A DNA stretch of 64,000 bases, taken from contig NZ_CP080269.1 of the NCBI RefSeq assembly GCF_019431355.1, positions 682,001 through 746,000 of the forward strand, in the 5' to 3' direction. The position numbers and the translations under genes were made by a program. This document shows, one piece after another, positions 8,756-17,681 of the stretch. A model generated the notes under the pieces. That model had not been told where the DNA came from, searched no databases, and was given only the letters and a program-made list of their open reading frames with translations. Each line of letters begins with the position of its first letter. Positions within the stretch are counted from its first letter, which is position 1. The stretch is from Paenibacillus sp. R14(2021). GTDB lineage: Bacteria > Bacillota > Bacilli > Paenibacillales > Paenibacillaceae.

Positions 8756-9160
8756 CTAATCCACTATATTTCGCGTATAGTACGCAATGATGTCTTTGCG
8801 CCGAATAATACCGAGGAAGACGCGATCGTCGTCTACGACTGGAACGAAGTTCTGATCTGCAGCCAGCGCCAACATATCGTCCAAATCGGCTCCGATCGCG
8901 ACACATTCGATTTTCATCCTTTTTTTAATGGAGACGACGGAAACCTCATGCATATTATCGAAGCTGAGGGCTGGCGTGGCTTTCAGCTTCCACAACAAAT
9001 CTCCCTCGGATAGCGTTCCGAAATATAAGCCATTGTCGTCCAGTATCGGGATGGCTGAATAGTGGCTCGCCTCCAATTTGTCTAAGGCTTCTTTCATGTT
9101 GGAGGATGTCTGAAGGTAAGAGACCTCGTTCTTGGGATATAAAAACGATTTGATGTCCAC
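8756..9160 (-). CDS. CBS-domain protein
   Basis: The preferred start is the GTG at 9160, with AAAGGAG nine bases upstream, giving 134 residues. The frame is open to 9229 but lacks a ribosome site there. Two CBS motifs are visible: YLQTSSNMKEALDKLEASHY through IPILDDNGLYFGTLSEGDL, and CVAIGADLDDMLALAADQNF through VPVVDDDRVFLGIIRRKDII. Stand-alone CBS pairs bind adenosyl nucleotides and act as energy sensors or attach to partner proteins. No partner is adjacent here. The IS1182 right end lies three bases beyond the stop codon, so the natural terminator is probably displaced. Confidence 0.85.
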   Translation of the reverse strand: MDIKSFLYPKNEVSYLQTSSNMKEALDKLEASHYSAIPILDDNGLYFGTLSEGDLLWKLKATPALSFDNMHEVSVVSIKKRMKIECVAIGADLDDMLALAADQNFVPVVDDDRVFLGIIRRKDIIAYYTRNIVD

Positions 9161-9313
9161 TGAATCACACTCCTTTGGTATATTAAAACATATTTCGCCT
9201 TGGGGTGCATGTGGAAGTGACTGGGTCATGAAAGTCTGCTTCGTATAAAGCAGGAAATTTATTCAATAATAATACAGCTAGCATTAATCCAAATGTAAAG
9301 AGGAGCAGATAAT

Positions 9314-9966
9314 GTGAAAATCAAATGGTTGCTGACATTATTGTTAACCTATGCGCTCGTAATTAACACCACGCCAGAAGGTGCATCCGCACAAGCGAAA
9401 ATGGTTAAGGAGTTAGGGTCGAATAATCTAAGCCCCAAAATGGTGCAATTGAAAGTTGATATGCAAAAGGCATGGATTGACCATACCATATGGACGAGAA
9501 GCATATTGTCAGTGCACTGTCTAATCTTAAAGATCAGCAGGACGTATTGGACCGGCTTTTGAGGAACCAACAGGACATAGGCAATCTAATCAAACCTTAT
9601 TATGGAGAAGCCGCAGGCTATAAATTGGCTGAACTTCTTAGGGAACATATTATGATCGCAGGCAAAATTGTCATGGCTGCCAAAGCGAACAGACAAAATG
9701 ATGTGGAAAAATTAGAAGCGGATTGGCGCAGCAACGCAGACGACATAGCCACATTTTTAAGCACAGCGAATCCGAACTGGCCGTTTAAAGAACTGCAGGA
9801 TATGCTGTACACACACCTTCAGTTGATGACAGAAATCGTTCTGGATTATTTGAAGGGGGATTGGAAAGCGGATATTGCAGCTACCGACAATAACGAGATG
9901 CACATGATTCATGTAGCGGACATACTGACTGAAGGCATTATTAAACAGTTCCCTGAAAAATTTTAA
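9314..9966 (+). pseudogene. Secreted helical protein split by a frameshift
   Basis: A signal peptide (MKIKWLLTLLLTYALVINT..., cleavage near ASA/QA) starts at 9314. The frame then shifts at about 9501-9505, where WIDHTIWTRS should continue into IVSALSNLKDQQDVLDRLL of the overlapping frame that ends at 9966. One missing base explains both. The intact product would be about 217 residues, largely helical, with NQQDIGNLIKPYYGEAAGYK and LLREHIMIAGKIV. I recognise it as a Bacillota family of small exported proteins of unknown role. A sequencing error is possible, since the downstream frame has no signs of decay. Confidence 0.8.
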
Positions 9967-9995
9967 GCGTGGGTGATAGCGATCCAACTGAGGGT

Positions 9996-10062
9996 GACAA
10001 GAACGTTAACACAAAGTCCGCGTAAATCGCGGCTTTTTGTGTTTTGTGATAACGTTCTTGTC
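9996..10062. terminator. Nested composite hairpin between convergent genes
   Basis: The outer arms are a perfect 13-bp inverted repeat (9996-10008 with 10050-10062, GACAAGAACGTTA). Inside lies ACACAAA...TTTTGTGT, and at the core CCGCG-TAAAT-CGCGG with adjoining T and A runs. It lies between the convergent frameshifted gene and the MFS gene and can terminate both. Confidence 0.8.
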
Positions 10063-10070
10063 GACTATTT

Positions 10071-11252
10071 TTAAGGGGCGAATTTTTTTGCTTGTGTACC
10101 AAGGAGACGCCGCGACAGCAGCAAGGCAAAAGCCAGAAATACGAACATAATAAAACCATACACCAGGACATAGCCGCCGATATGGTAGAATAGGCTGCCA
10201 ACGATCGGGCTGACGGCCATTCCCATATAACGGAAAAAGTTATACGCTCCGACGGCGGTCGCACGGTTATGCGTGAAAGCGCCGGTCAATATCGTCGTCT
10301 GCACCGGGAGCGAGAGCCCGAGGAATAACCCGAAGAAGATAATTCCAGCCAGCAGCCAAGGTAATGAAACTGAGTAGAAGATGAGGAAAAACAACACCGA
10401 AATTGCATTTAGATAAGTCATCAGAACGAGCAGCTTTTCTCCATCTATACGTGCTTGGATTTTCCCGCCAAAGTAACTGCCGACCACGATGCCAAGCGAC
10501 ATCGGCAGAAATACCAGTCCCTTTTGCTCGGCTGACAAGCCGTAACGATCGGTTAAGATGTTCGGCAGAAAGACAAGAAAATTGTAAAACACGTAATACT
10601 GAATAAATCCAAGATAAATAATGGACGATCCGATCCGATTCTGAAGAATCGCTGCAAAATCCCGCAGTTGAAAGCGACCTGCTGGGACGCTGTCAGGCTT
10701 CGTTTCCTTCAAATAGAGGTAGTTAAAAACCAGCACAACCATACCCGTTGCTGCAAGAGCGAGAAACACGGAGTGAAAATTGAACAACCCGCTAAGGAAG
10801 CCGCCGATGACCGGCCCGAGCACAGGGCCTAACGAAACCAACATTTGAAAGGTTCCCATCGCTTGGCCGCGTTCTTTTCCATCAAACAAATCGCTGATGA
10901 CTGTAACGGCAACGACGGATCCCGCAGCGATTCCGATCGCTTGCAGCGCTCGGAAGACCAGCAGAAGCGCTATGGTTTCGGAGAAAAAACACCCAACCGA
11001 AGCGATAACATACAGCGATATCCCGAAAAGTAGGACTTTGCGGCGCCCCTTCGAGTCCGTGAGCGGGCCATAGATCATCTGCATGATGGCAAGAAATAAG
11101 GTAAACACCGAAATCGTCAAGTTGACAACGAATGATGTAGAATGAAGTTGACTGGCAACCTCTGGTAATACCGGGGTGTAAATGGTTTGCGTGAACGGCC
11201 CAAGAAATGCAGCAAAAGCGACAATGTAAACAAGGAATTTACGATTCATCAT
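10071..11252 (-). CDS. MFS drug/metabolite exporter (12 TM, Bcr/CflA-like)
   Basis: A 393-residue major facilitator with twelve hydrophobic segments. The loop 2-3 motif A appears as YGPLTDSKGRRKVLLFGISL (G-x-L-x-D-x-x-G-R-R/K-x-x-L). Motif C-like GPVLGPVIGGFL in TM5 marks a DHA1 antiporter. The first residues MMNRKFLVYIVAFAAFLG are typical of the group. It uses the proton gradient to export an unidentified small molecule. It is divergent from a LysR gene across 95 bp containing a TATAAT at 11325, so the LysR protein is its probable regulator. Confidence 0.88.
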   Translation of the reverse strand: MMNRKFLVYIVAFAAFLGPFTQTIYTPVLPEVASQLHSTSFVVNLTISVFTLFLAIMQMIYGPLTDSKGRRKVLLFGISLYVIASVGCFFSETIALLLVFRALQAIGIAAGSVVAVTVISDLFDGKERGQAMGTFQMLVSLGPVLGPVIGGFLSGLFNFHSVFLALAATGMVVLVFNYLYLKETKPDSVPAGRFQLRDFAAILQNRIGSSIIYLGFIQYYVFYNFLVFLPNILTDRYGLSAEQKGLVFLPMSLGIVVGSYFGGKIQARIDGEKLLVLMTYLNAISVLFFLIFYSVSLPWLLAGIIFFGLFLGLSLPVQTTILTGAFTHNRATAVGAYNFFRYMGMAVSPIVGSLFYHIGGYVLVYGFIMFVFLAFALLLSRRLLGTQAKKFAP

Positions 11253-11365
11253 GTATAATCCTTTCTATGAAATGTTATTGTCATCTTACTTGAAATCAAT
11301 GATTTATTCCAACGCATTGTATGCTATAATCTCATTCACTAGAAGGAATGAATGGAGTGGGCGAA

Positions 11366-12253
11366 TTGGAACTTCTTCAACTGCACTATTTTATAGCGGT
11401 AGCTCGTTTGGAGCATATGACCGAAGCTGCAAGAAGTCTGCATGTTACGCAATCGTCATTAAGCAAAACGATTCAACGCTTGGAGGATGATCTTGGGGTC
11501 CCGCTATTCGATCGAACAGGCAGGAAGCTGCGATTGAATGAGTTCGGAACAAGATTTCTTCGGCGTGCCGAAAGGGCTTTGTTCGAATTGGAACAAGGGA
11601 AGCTGGAACTTAGCGATCTATCCAGCCCCGATCATGGCACACTTGAATTAGGGGTGACTAGCGCAAGCCTATTACCAGTCATTCTTCGGAAATTTCGAAA
11701 TAAGCGGCCCAATATTCATTTTCATGTACAAATGCTGTCTACTCAGGAGATGGTTACGCTTCTTGAAAGAGGAGAGGTTGATTTTTGTTTGTCCTCGCCT
11801 CCGATTGACAAGGATGATATCGGATGTCAAGTCGTGTATATCGATCCCATCCTCGTAGCGGTTCCTAAGGAGCATCGGCTGGCGAACCGAACCAGCGTAT
11901 CCTTGGCAGAGCTGAAGGACGAATGGTTTGTCGGCGTTAAGGTCGGTTTCGGTACGCGCGATTTGATGGATGCGGTATGCAGATCGGTTGGCATTACACC
12001 TAATTACGTGTATGAGGGAGATGAACCTGCACGGCTTATCTATCTTGTGGAAGCTGGAATCGGCATTGCCTTCATACCAAGTACGGCAAGGAATTATCGG
12101 GTCGATATCAAATATCTCGAAATAGAGACTCACGAAGTGGTACGGGAGATCGCTTTACTTTGGCACAAGAGCCGTTATATTTCGCGGGTTGCTCAGGAAT
12201 TTCGCGAGGTCGTTTTGGAATATTTTGAGGAGATATCCAAACAGACAATTTAA
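11366..12253 (+). CDS. LysR family transcriptional regulator
   Basis: The protein has 295 residues from the TTG at 11366 (MELLQLHYFIAVARLEHMT), which has GGAG a few bases upstream. An in-frame ATG at 11348 adds six poorly conserved residues. The winged helix covers residues 1-60 (TEAARSLHVTQSSLSKTIQR, then LEDDLGVPLFDRTGRKL). The C-terminal periplasmic-binding-like effector domain follows. The last part has the usual GIGIAFIPSTARNY segment. It is divergent from the MFS exporter. The Rieske gene starts about 180 bp downstream and may be separately controlled by its own palindrome. Confidence 0.9.
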   Translation: MELLQLHYFIAVARLEHMTEAARSLHVTQSSLSKTIQRLEDDLGVPLFDRTGRKLRLNEFGTRFLRRAERALFELEQGKLELSDLSSPDHGTLELGVTSASLLPVILRKFRNKRPNIHFHVQMLSTQEMVTLLERGEVDFCLSSPPIDKDDIGCQVVYIDPILVAVPKEHRLANRTSVSLAELKDEWFVGVKVGFGTRDLMDAVCRSVGITPNYVYEGDEPARLIYLVEAGIGIAFIPSTARNYRVDIKYLEIETHEVVREIALLWHKSRYISRVAQEFREVVLEYFEEISKQTI

Positions 12254-12364
12254 ATAGATAATCGAATATGGACGGAATCATATACGCTTCATTAAGCACT
12301 GGAACAAAAATTGTTCGATTTTTTCAATTTCAACAGGATACTTCGGTTTTTCAGGCATATAATC

Positions 12365-12383
12365 ATTCCATTCTGAATGGAAT
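12365..12383. promoter_or_regulatory. Palindromic operator candidate upstream of the Rieske gene
   Basis: ATTCCATT-CTG-AATGGAAT is a perfect 8-bp inverted repeat with a 3-base centre, 52 bp before the Rieske-protein start. Its position suits a repressor or activator site. The cognate regulator is unknown; the adjacent LysR protein is a candidate only. Confidence 0.5.
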
Positions 12384-12434
12384 ACGATTGTTGTTATTTG
12401 GAATGCAGCTTAAAAAATGAAGGAGGCTGTGTTA

Positions 12435-14195
12435 ATGAATCGTTTAAACTGGCTCTCAGCAGGAAATTTGGAAGCGCTTAAAGAAGAAGGCGCAAAGGTT
12501 ATCCGAGGCGGTATCGCTGTTTTTTATCATGAAGACCAGGTGTACGCGGTGGACAACCGTTGCCCGCACTTAGGCTTTCCGCTCCATATGGGGAGCCTGT
12601 GCGACGGGATTTTGACGTGCCATTGGCATCATGCCCGGTTTGACATCTGCAGCGGCGGTACGCTTGATCCCTGGGCGGACGATGTTCCGTCTTATGAAGT
12701 GCGGGTCGACGGCGGCGAAGTGTGGGTGAATCCGGTTTCCAGAAGTGCGAAAGGCGCGGCAAAATATAAGCATAAACTAAAAGAAGGCCTTGAGCAAAAT
12801 ATCGGCATTGTCATCGCGAAAGCGGTCGTCGGACTAATCGAAGCGGGAGTGCCGGAGCAGGACATCGCCCGGATTGGCATCGAATTTGGCACGACATATG
12901 GAACGGGCTGGAACGCCGGACTTACGATTCTTACCGCGATGGCGCAAAGCGTCGACAAGCTGGACAAGGACGGCAAGATACTTGCGTTGTACCAAGGTCT
13001 TGTCCATGTCGCTCGAGGCAGCTCGGGCAGAGGAACCCGCCACTTGCTGTCGGCGCTGCCTACAGCGGACTTGCCGTTCGAACGTTTGACCGAGTGGTAT
13101 CGCAATTGCATAGAGGTGCGGGATACGCAGGGCGCTGAGAAAGTGCTGATCACCGCCATTTTGAACGGCATTGAGACGAAGCGGCTATCGGAAATGATGC
13201 TTGTCGCCGCAACAGATCACTTTTTCTTGGACGGAGGACATGTGTTTGATTTTCACAGCAAAGCCTTTGAGGCGCTGGAGTGGGCGGAGGTATCGCAGAA
13301 GGAGCAGATTTTAACTTCACTCGTACCGATGATGGCTCGTCCGACGCGGAGCGAGGAGCTGCACCAGTGGCAGGCGCCGCTGAACCTCGTAGAGCCGATC
13401 AAACAAGCGGTCAACGAACTGGAGCAGAATGCGGCGCAGACGAAGCTCGAAGGTGGGTCAACAGATACGCGGCTGTCTGCTGATAGGGAAGAGCAACTAC
13501 TGCAGCAACTGCTGAGCGATACGCCGGAGCAGACCATCTCCCTGCTGCGCGATCTGCTCATCGCGGGAACGGCACCAGCGCAATTGGCGCAGATCGTTGC
13601 TCTAGCCGCCGCGGAACGAATCGTTCGTTTTCATACGCAGAACGATTTCGGCGATTGGATTGCAGTGCTCCATACGTTCACTTATGCTCACGCCGTACAC
13701 GAAAGGCTGCTGCAATCGGATGAGCCGCTCCTGCAGCGGGCGATTTTTCACGGAGCCGTCAGCGTATATCTTGACCGTTTCTTAAACGTGCCGACAGCGG
13801 CGCGTCCGAAGCCGTCCAGCTCCGCCGCGCCGTCTAATCATCAGGAGCTGCTTGATTTGCTCGATCTGCGCCAGCAGGTCGGACCGGCCGCGCAATGGGT
13901 GATGGACTACATTCATGGCGGTGGTGATCCGGGAGCGCTGCTTAACACGCTTGGCCATGCGCTCTTGCGGGAGGATGCGGAATTCCATTCTTTCCAAATG
14001 TATGAGGCTGCAGTGACCGAATACAACCATTGGCAAGCGGCGGCAGGCTCTTTTGCGGAGAAGGCCAAAGAAACGATGCTGCTTGCATGCACCCGATATT
14101 TGGCAGCACACGCGCCAACCGCGCGCGAGCTCCCGCATACGGCTAAAATTGCCTGGAGGCTGCATAAAGGGGAAAGGTTGTTTGAAGAAGAATAG
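12435..14195 (+). CDS. Rieske [2Fe-2S] protein with long helical C-terminal domain
   Basis: The protein has 586 residues from ATG 12435 (AAGGAGG eight bases upstream). Residues about 5-105 form a Rieske domain with C43-P-H45-LGF and C62-H-W-H65, the two Cys and two His ligands of a [2Fe-2S] cluster. Spacing fits bacterial dioxygenase-type ferredoxin domains. The remaining 480 residues are mainly helical and Ala/Leu-rich, with no oxygenase mononuclear iron motif (D-x2-H-x4-H) that I can see, so this is not a classical ring-hydroxylating oxygenase. It was probably an electron carrier fused to a scaffold or unknown enzyme domain. G+C is slightly higher than its neighbours. Confidence 0.78.
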   Translation: MNRLNWLSAGNLEALKEEGAKVIRGGIAVFYHEDQVYAVDNRCPHLGFPLHMGSLCDGILTCHWHHARFDICSGGTLDPWADDVPSYEVRVDGGEVWVNPVSRSAKGAAKYKHKLKEGLEQNIGIVIAKAVVGLIEAGVPEQDIARIGIEFGTTYGTGWNAGLTILTAMAQSVDKLDKDGKILALYQGLVHVARGSSGRGTRHLLSALPTADLPFERLTEWYRNCIEVRDTQGAEKVLITAILNGIETKRLSEMMLVAATDHFFLDGGHVFDFHSKAFEALEWAEVSQKEQILTSLVPMMARPTRSEELHQWQAPLNLVEPIKQAVNELEQNAAQTKLEGGSTDTRLSADREEQLLQQLLSDTPEQTISLLRDLLIAGTAPAQLAQIVALAAAERIVRFHTQNDFGDWIAVLHTFTYAHAVHERLLQSDEPLLQRAIFHGAVSVYLDRFLNVPTAARPKPSSSAAPSNHQELLDLLDLRQQVGPAAQWVMDYIHGGGDPGALLNTLGHALLREDAEFHSFQMYEAAVTEYNHWQAAAGSFAEKAKETMLLACTRYLAAHAPTARELPHTAKIAWRLHKGERLFEEE

Positions 14196-14381
14196 CCAAT
14201 GCACACGCAAGCTCGATCGAAGGTGCGCTTCGGCTGTTCTCAAGCTCGATGGAGTTACGATGCCAGCTTCGCGGATGAGATCTGGGTTTTGGCATAAGTT
14301 GCCCTTCGTTGTATGAATAACTTTAATTGTTATTTGGTAATCTAACACAGGTTACGAATAGAAATGAGGAGGAAATATACA

Positions 14382-15002
14382 ATGGCTGCCAACTTAGGTG
14401 CACATGAAACCATGGAAATTCACGAACTTCTGTCTGCATCCGTATCAAATATCAACACGATGAGGCTATATCGACCGCATATCCAGGATCATTTACTGGC
14501 GCAGATTGTCGATAAGCAGCTTCAATTTGCTATTCAGGAGTACAATCACTGTGCTCAGATGGTGCATCAATTTTCCGGCCAACCACAGGGCATGACCGGC
14601 ACTCCAGCATCCTCTTACGGTAGGACTCAGAACGTGTCGCCAGTATACGGTCTCAATCATCCAGCGCCAATCAGCCCAGACAATAGAATTGACGATCGGG
14701 ATGCAGCGTTTGCTTTACTGAACCTTCATAAATCCTCCGCTTCCATGAAAATAATTGGTGCACTCGAATGTGCGAATCCGCAGCTTCGGGCTAACCTGCA
14801 GCAAGGAGCCGTAAACTGTTCCGAGCAAGCTTATGAGATCTGGCAATATATGAACCAGGCAGGGCACTACCAAGTGCCTACAATGAAGGATATCACGACG
14901 GAGACAACTCTCGCCGCCTTTCAGCCCTCCAATATGAATGCAATGGGCATGTCTGGCGGGATGGGCCAATCCCAGCCAATGAATCCTGCCATGACGCAAT
15001 GA
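14382..15002 (+). CDS. CotF-type spore coat protein
   Basis: The protein has 206 residues from ATG 14382, with AGGAGG upstream. Residues about 8-70 read HETMEIHELLSASVSNINTM and HLLAQIVDKQLQFAIQEYN, typical of the coat F domain, and a second related helical pair lies at about 100-165. The C-terminus is rich in Met, Gly, Asn and Gln (MGMSGGMGQSQPMNPAMTQ), a low-complexity tail common in these proteins. It would be deposited on the forespore surface during sporulation under a mother-cell sigma factor; no sigma-E or K box was confidently identified. A strong terminator follows. Confidence 0.85.
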   Translation: MAANLGAHETMEIHELLSASVSNINTMRLYRPHIQDHLLAQIVDKQLQFAIQEYNHCAQMVHQFSGQPQGMTGTPASSYGRTQNVSPVYGLNHPAPISPDNRIDDRDAAFALLNLHKSSASMKIIGALECANPQLRANLQQGAVNCSEQAYEIWQYMNQAGHYQVPTMKDITTETTLAAFQPSNMNAMGMSGGMGQSQPMNPAMTQ

Positions 15003-15054
15003 CGCATAATATTCAATGAGAGATTAAGGAGTAGAATGAAGTCTCGTACAACGA

Positions 15055-15089
15055 AACCGGCCTTGGATCTGATCCAAGGCTGGTTTTTT
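15055..15089 (+). terminator. Intrinsic terminator after the coat gene
   Basis: AACC-x-GCCTTGG pairs with CCAAGGC-x-GGTT around a seven-base loop, with one G/T mismatch, and is followed by T6. Confidence 0.85.
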
Positions 15090-15171
15090 GCGCTTCGAAT
15101 GATTAGGTTTGTACCGATGTTCTGCGGGGAATAAAGTTAAAAGATAAATAAGAGCTAAGGAGCATTACGAG

Positions 15172-15669
15172 ATGGCCAGAACCTCTGCCAATAAAGAATT
15201 AAAACCAAGCTATGCCTCTAATAATCTTTGGTCGGGTATATTATTCGGTTTTGGCTTGGTCTCTTTTATCGATGAGGCCGTATTTCATCAGTTACTCCAT
15301 TGGCATCACTTCTATGATAAATCGACAACAACAGTAGGGCTTGTCTCGGATGGACTTTTTCACGCGTTCAGCTGGTTCGCCACGATCGCCTCATTATTCA
15401 TGTTGGCAGCTCTGAAGCGCACCCGATCATTCTGGATCAAACGCTGGTGGGGCGGCATATTTCTAGGTGCTGGTATATTTCAACTATACGATGGGATCGT
15501 TCAGCACAAACTCATGAGGCTGCACCAAATCCGTTATAACGTGGATATAACAAGATATGATGTCGTTTGGAACACCATAGCCGTACTTTTGATTGTCATC
15601 GGCTTTGTTCTTACAGCCCGCAACAAAACCAACAACCTAGAACCCCAAACAACTGAAAAAAGAGCCTAA
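15172..15669 (+). CDS. DUF2243 membrane protein
   Basis: The protein has 165 residues with four hydrophobic segments and the conserved GIVQHKLMRLHQIR (residues about 105-118) and LLHWHHFYD stretches characteristic of DUF2243. These conserved histidines are reminiscent of a metal or haem-binding membrane protein. The gene ends two bases before the ctaG-like gene, a pairing commonly seen in Bacillota. This implies a shared role in terminal oxidase maturation (inference). Confidence 0.82.
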   Translation: MARTSANKELKPSYASNNLWSGILFGFGLVSFIDEAVFHQLLHWHHFYDKSTTTVGLVSDGLFHAFSWFATIASLFMLAALKRTRSFWIKRWWGGIFLGAGIFQLYDGIVQHKLMRLHQIRYNVDITRYDVVWNTIAVLLIVIGFVLTARNKTNNLEPQTTEKRA

Positions 15670-15670
15670 T

Positions 15671-16447
15671 ATGCACCATATGAGCTCTGGTCCTAGCGGT
15701 GATATGTCGTTTGATCCTATGCTGATGATGTTGTTTACCGTTCTTACGATTTTGTACATCGCTGCTGCTGCTATCACCCATCGCCGTTTCCGCAAATGGC
15801 CGGTATATCGGACCTTTTGCTGGGCTGCGGGTATCTGGAGCGCCGCATTGACTGTTGACGGGCCGTTGGTAGCGTATGCGCATGAGAGTTTTACGATCCA
15901 TATGGCAGGTCACTTATTGTTAGGGATGCTCGCGCCTTTGTTTATCGTGATGGCTTCTCCCGTAACATTGATGTTACGGTCTCTGCCGATTTCGTTGGCT
16001 CGGCGTTTTGTAAGAGTGAGGCATATGAGGTACTTTCATTTGGTCATGCATCCGGTGGTAGCTGCGCTTCTTAATATCGGAGGGCTCTGGGCATTATACA
16101 CAACCGGTTTATATGAAGCCATGCATAACAGCGATATGGTTTATGACGTCGTTCATATTCATCTATTCCTTGCCGGATATCTATTTACGTCATCGATCAT
16201 TTATTTGGATCCGGTTTCTCGCCGGTTTAGCTTTAAATACAGGGCAATTGTACTCATTCTGGCGATAGCCGGTCATAGTATCTTATCTAAATGGTTATAT
16301 GGTTCGCCTCCCATCGGAGTACCCGTTGAGCAAGCGGAGGCGGCAGCGATACTCATGTATTACGGCGGTGATGTCATTGAATTGTTGCTTATCGTGCTTT
16401 TTTGTTTTCATTGGTACAAATACAGGATTTCATCCCGAAGCATATAA
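15671..16447 (+). CDS. CtaG-family cytochrome c oxidase assembly membrane protein
   Basis: The protein has 258 residues with about seven membrane segments. Diagnostic parts are HMAGHLLLGMLAPLFIVMA, LRSLPISLARR and HIHLFLAGYLF, as in the caa3-type CtaG family that helps deliver copper to subunit I. A Met/His-rich N-terminus (MHHMSSGPSGDMSFDPMLMM) is consistent with copper handling. It is translationally linked to the DUF2243 gene. The qox operon lies 6 kb downstream, so the target oxidase may be Qox or another copper oxidase outside the window. Confidence 0.85.
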   Translation: MHHMSSGPSGDMSFDPMLMMLFTVLTILYIAAAAITHRRFRKWPVYRTFCWAAGIWSAALTVDGPLVAYAHESFTIHMAGHLLLGMLAPLFIVMASPVTLMLRSLPISLARRFVRVRHMRYFHLVMHPVVAALLNIGGLWALYTTGLYEAMHNSDMVYDVVHIHLFLAGYLFTSSIIYLDPVSRRFSFKYRAIVLILAIAGHSILSKWLYGSPPIGVPVEQAEAAAILMYYGGDVIELLLIVLFCFHWYKYRISSRSI

Positions 16448-16622
16448 CGCAAGCAATTCATGCTCCGTATTGAATTCCGGTTTTATCATAATCTAAACAC
16501 GAAAGGTGATACTAAACTTCGTTGAGGGTTAAATTCGCTTGTCGTGCATACAGTCGAAAGTCCATGAAATTGGAAGCAATGAAATCAACCCATTAAAGTG
16601 TTCAATAAAGGGGCTCAAAGCA

Positions 16623-16799
16623 ATGTCGAAAAAAAAGTTAACCAATGGCCAGTTGGAAGGCAGTGCACTAACGCATGAAATGGTTTCAGATGTTTATATG
16701 GCCGGCACGAGCGATGGCGTAATCATTCTACAAGATAGACAAATCAAGGTCGAAAAAGAAGGCCATGATTCAAGCGGCAAAAAAAATAAAATGAAATAG
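16623..16799 (+). CDS. Small hydrophilic protein, unknown
   Basis: A 58-residue frame from ATG 16623, with AAAGGGG nine bases upstream. The frame is open to 16539 without a ribosome site. Sequence is hydrophilic with a strongly basic tail (KEGHDSSGKKNKMK) and no membrane segment or Cys. I do not recognise the family. It lies between ctaG and the MIP18 gene on the same strand. The good ribosome site and codon usage support translation. Confidence 0.5.
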   Translation: MSKKKLTNGQLEGSALTHEMVSDVYMAGTSDGVIILQDRQIKVEKEGHDSSGKKNKMK

Positions 16800-16870
16800 C
16801 ATCGGCTAGTCGGCTCTTTGGGCCCGGCCCATAACTAAACGTTCCAAACTAAACCACGCAAGGATGTGCT

Positions 16871-17194
16871 GTGCTGCCCATGAATGAAGAGCGGATTATG
16901 ACTGCACTTGAAGAAGTGATTGATCCTGAAATCGGTGTAAATATCGTTGACCTCGGACTTGTATACGGCATCGAGGCAATGGAAAATGGGAAAGTCGTCA
17001 TCGAAATGACGCTCACTATTCCCGAATGTCCTTTGGTGGACCAAATCGTAGCGGATGTTAAAAGGGCAGCCGAATCGGTCGAAGGGGTTGTACAAGTCGA
17101 GGTAAAGCTCGTGTTTGAACCGAAATGGACACCTGCACGAATGAACGATGAAGCAAGAGAACAGATTCGTTCCAGGCAAATGGCAGTGACCTAA
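16871..17194 (+). CDS. MIP18/DUF59 family metal-sulfur cluster assembly factor
   Basis: The protein has 107 residues from GTG 16871, with AAGGA six bases upstream. An ATG nine bases later is the alternative. It has DPEIGVNIVDLGLVYGIEAM (residues 18-37), then VVIEMTLTIPECPLVDQI with the conserved Cys53 before Pro, the hallmarks of the SufT/PaaD-like DUF59 domain. Members help mature Fe-S proteins. The C-terminus FEPKWTPARMNDEAREQI is a common end of stand-alone members. A Rieske protein 3 kb upstream is a possible client, but there is no operon link. Confidence 0.88.
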   Translation: MLPMNEERIMTALEEVIDPEIGVNIVDLGLVYGIEAMENGKVVIEMTLTIPECPLVDQIVADVKRAAESVEGVVQVEVKLVFEPKWTPARMNDEAREQIRSRQMAVT

Positions 17195-17221
17195 CCTAGG
17201 CCCAGGAATATTCTGATTGAA

Positions 17222-17248
17222 GTCCGCGGAAATCGCGGGCTTTTTTTT
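17222..17248 (+). terminator. Intrinsic terminator (recurrent GTCCGC family)
   Basis: GTCCGCG/CGCGGGC stem with a short AAAT-type loop and T8 tail, after the MIP18 gene. It has the same design as the hairpins at 2302 and 20190. Confidence 0.85.
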
Positions 17249-17289
17249 GGCATCATTTTCAGACAAAGTATTTTATTTATAACACTACC

Positions 17290-17318
17290 TTGACAGTCAT
17301 AGTAGTATGACGTATTAT
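17290..17318 (+). promoter_or_regulatory. padR promoter with operator in the spacer
   Basis: TTGACA at 17290-17295 and TATTAT at 17313-17318 are 17 bp apart. The spacer contains a perfect GTCATA-GTAG-TATGAC palindrome (17296-17311). Binding there would block RNA polymerase, so PadR autoregulation of this operon is strongly suggested. Confidence 0.75.
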
Positions 17319-17338
17319 TTAATTGCGGAGGTGATTTA

Positions 17339-17668
17339 ATGAGCGAGAACAAAATTACATCCGATCTGCTGCGCGGACATACCGATACGATGATTTTACG
17401 GCTCTTATCCGAAGCTGACAGGTACGGCTACGAGATTGTCAAGTTGATTGCGGAGCGCTCGGACGGTGAATACGAACTAAAGGAAGCAACCATGTACTCC
17501 AGCGTTCGGCGTCTTGAGGTCGAAGGTGATATCGAATGGTATTGGGGTGACGAATCACAAGGCGGTCGTCGCAAGTATTTTAGAATAACCGACAAGGGCA
17601 GGGAGTCTCACGCCCGCAACAAAAGCAACTGGGAGTATGCAAAACGCGTACTTGAAAATTTATTATAA
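17339..17668 (+). CDS. PadR family transcriptional regulator
   Basis: The protein has 109 residues. The winged helix spans residues about 8-85 with TMILRLLSEADRYGYEIVKL, then LKEATMYSSVRRLEVEGDIE and GGRRKYFRITDKGRE, the canonical PadR signature. A short C-terminal helix gives the small s-PadR form, which typically represses multidrug ABC exporters. GGAGG lies seven bases before the ATG. It is first in a four-gene operon, ends 13 bp before the pentapeptide gene, and has a palindrome in its own promoter. Confidence 0.92.
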   Translation: MSENKITSDLLRGHTDTMILRLLSEADRYGYEIVKLIAERSDGEYELKEATMYSSVRRLEVEGDIEWYWGDESQGGRRKYFRITDKGRESHARNKSNWEYAKRVLENLL

Positions 17669-17681
17669 GGAGATGGATGTT

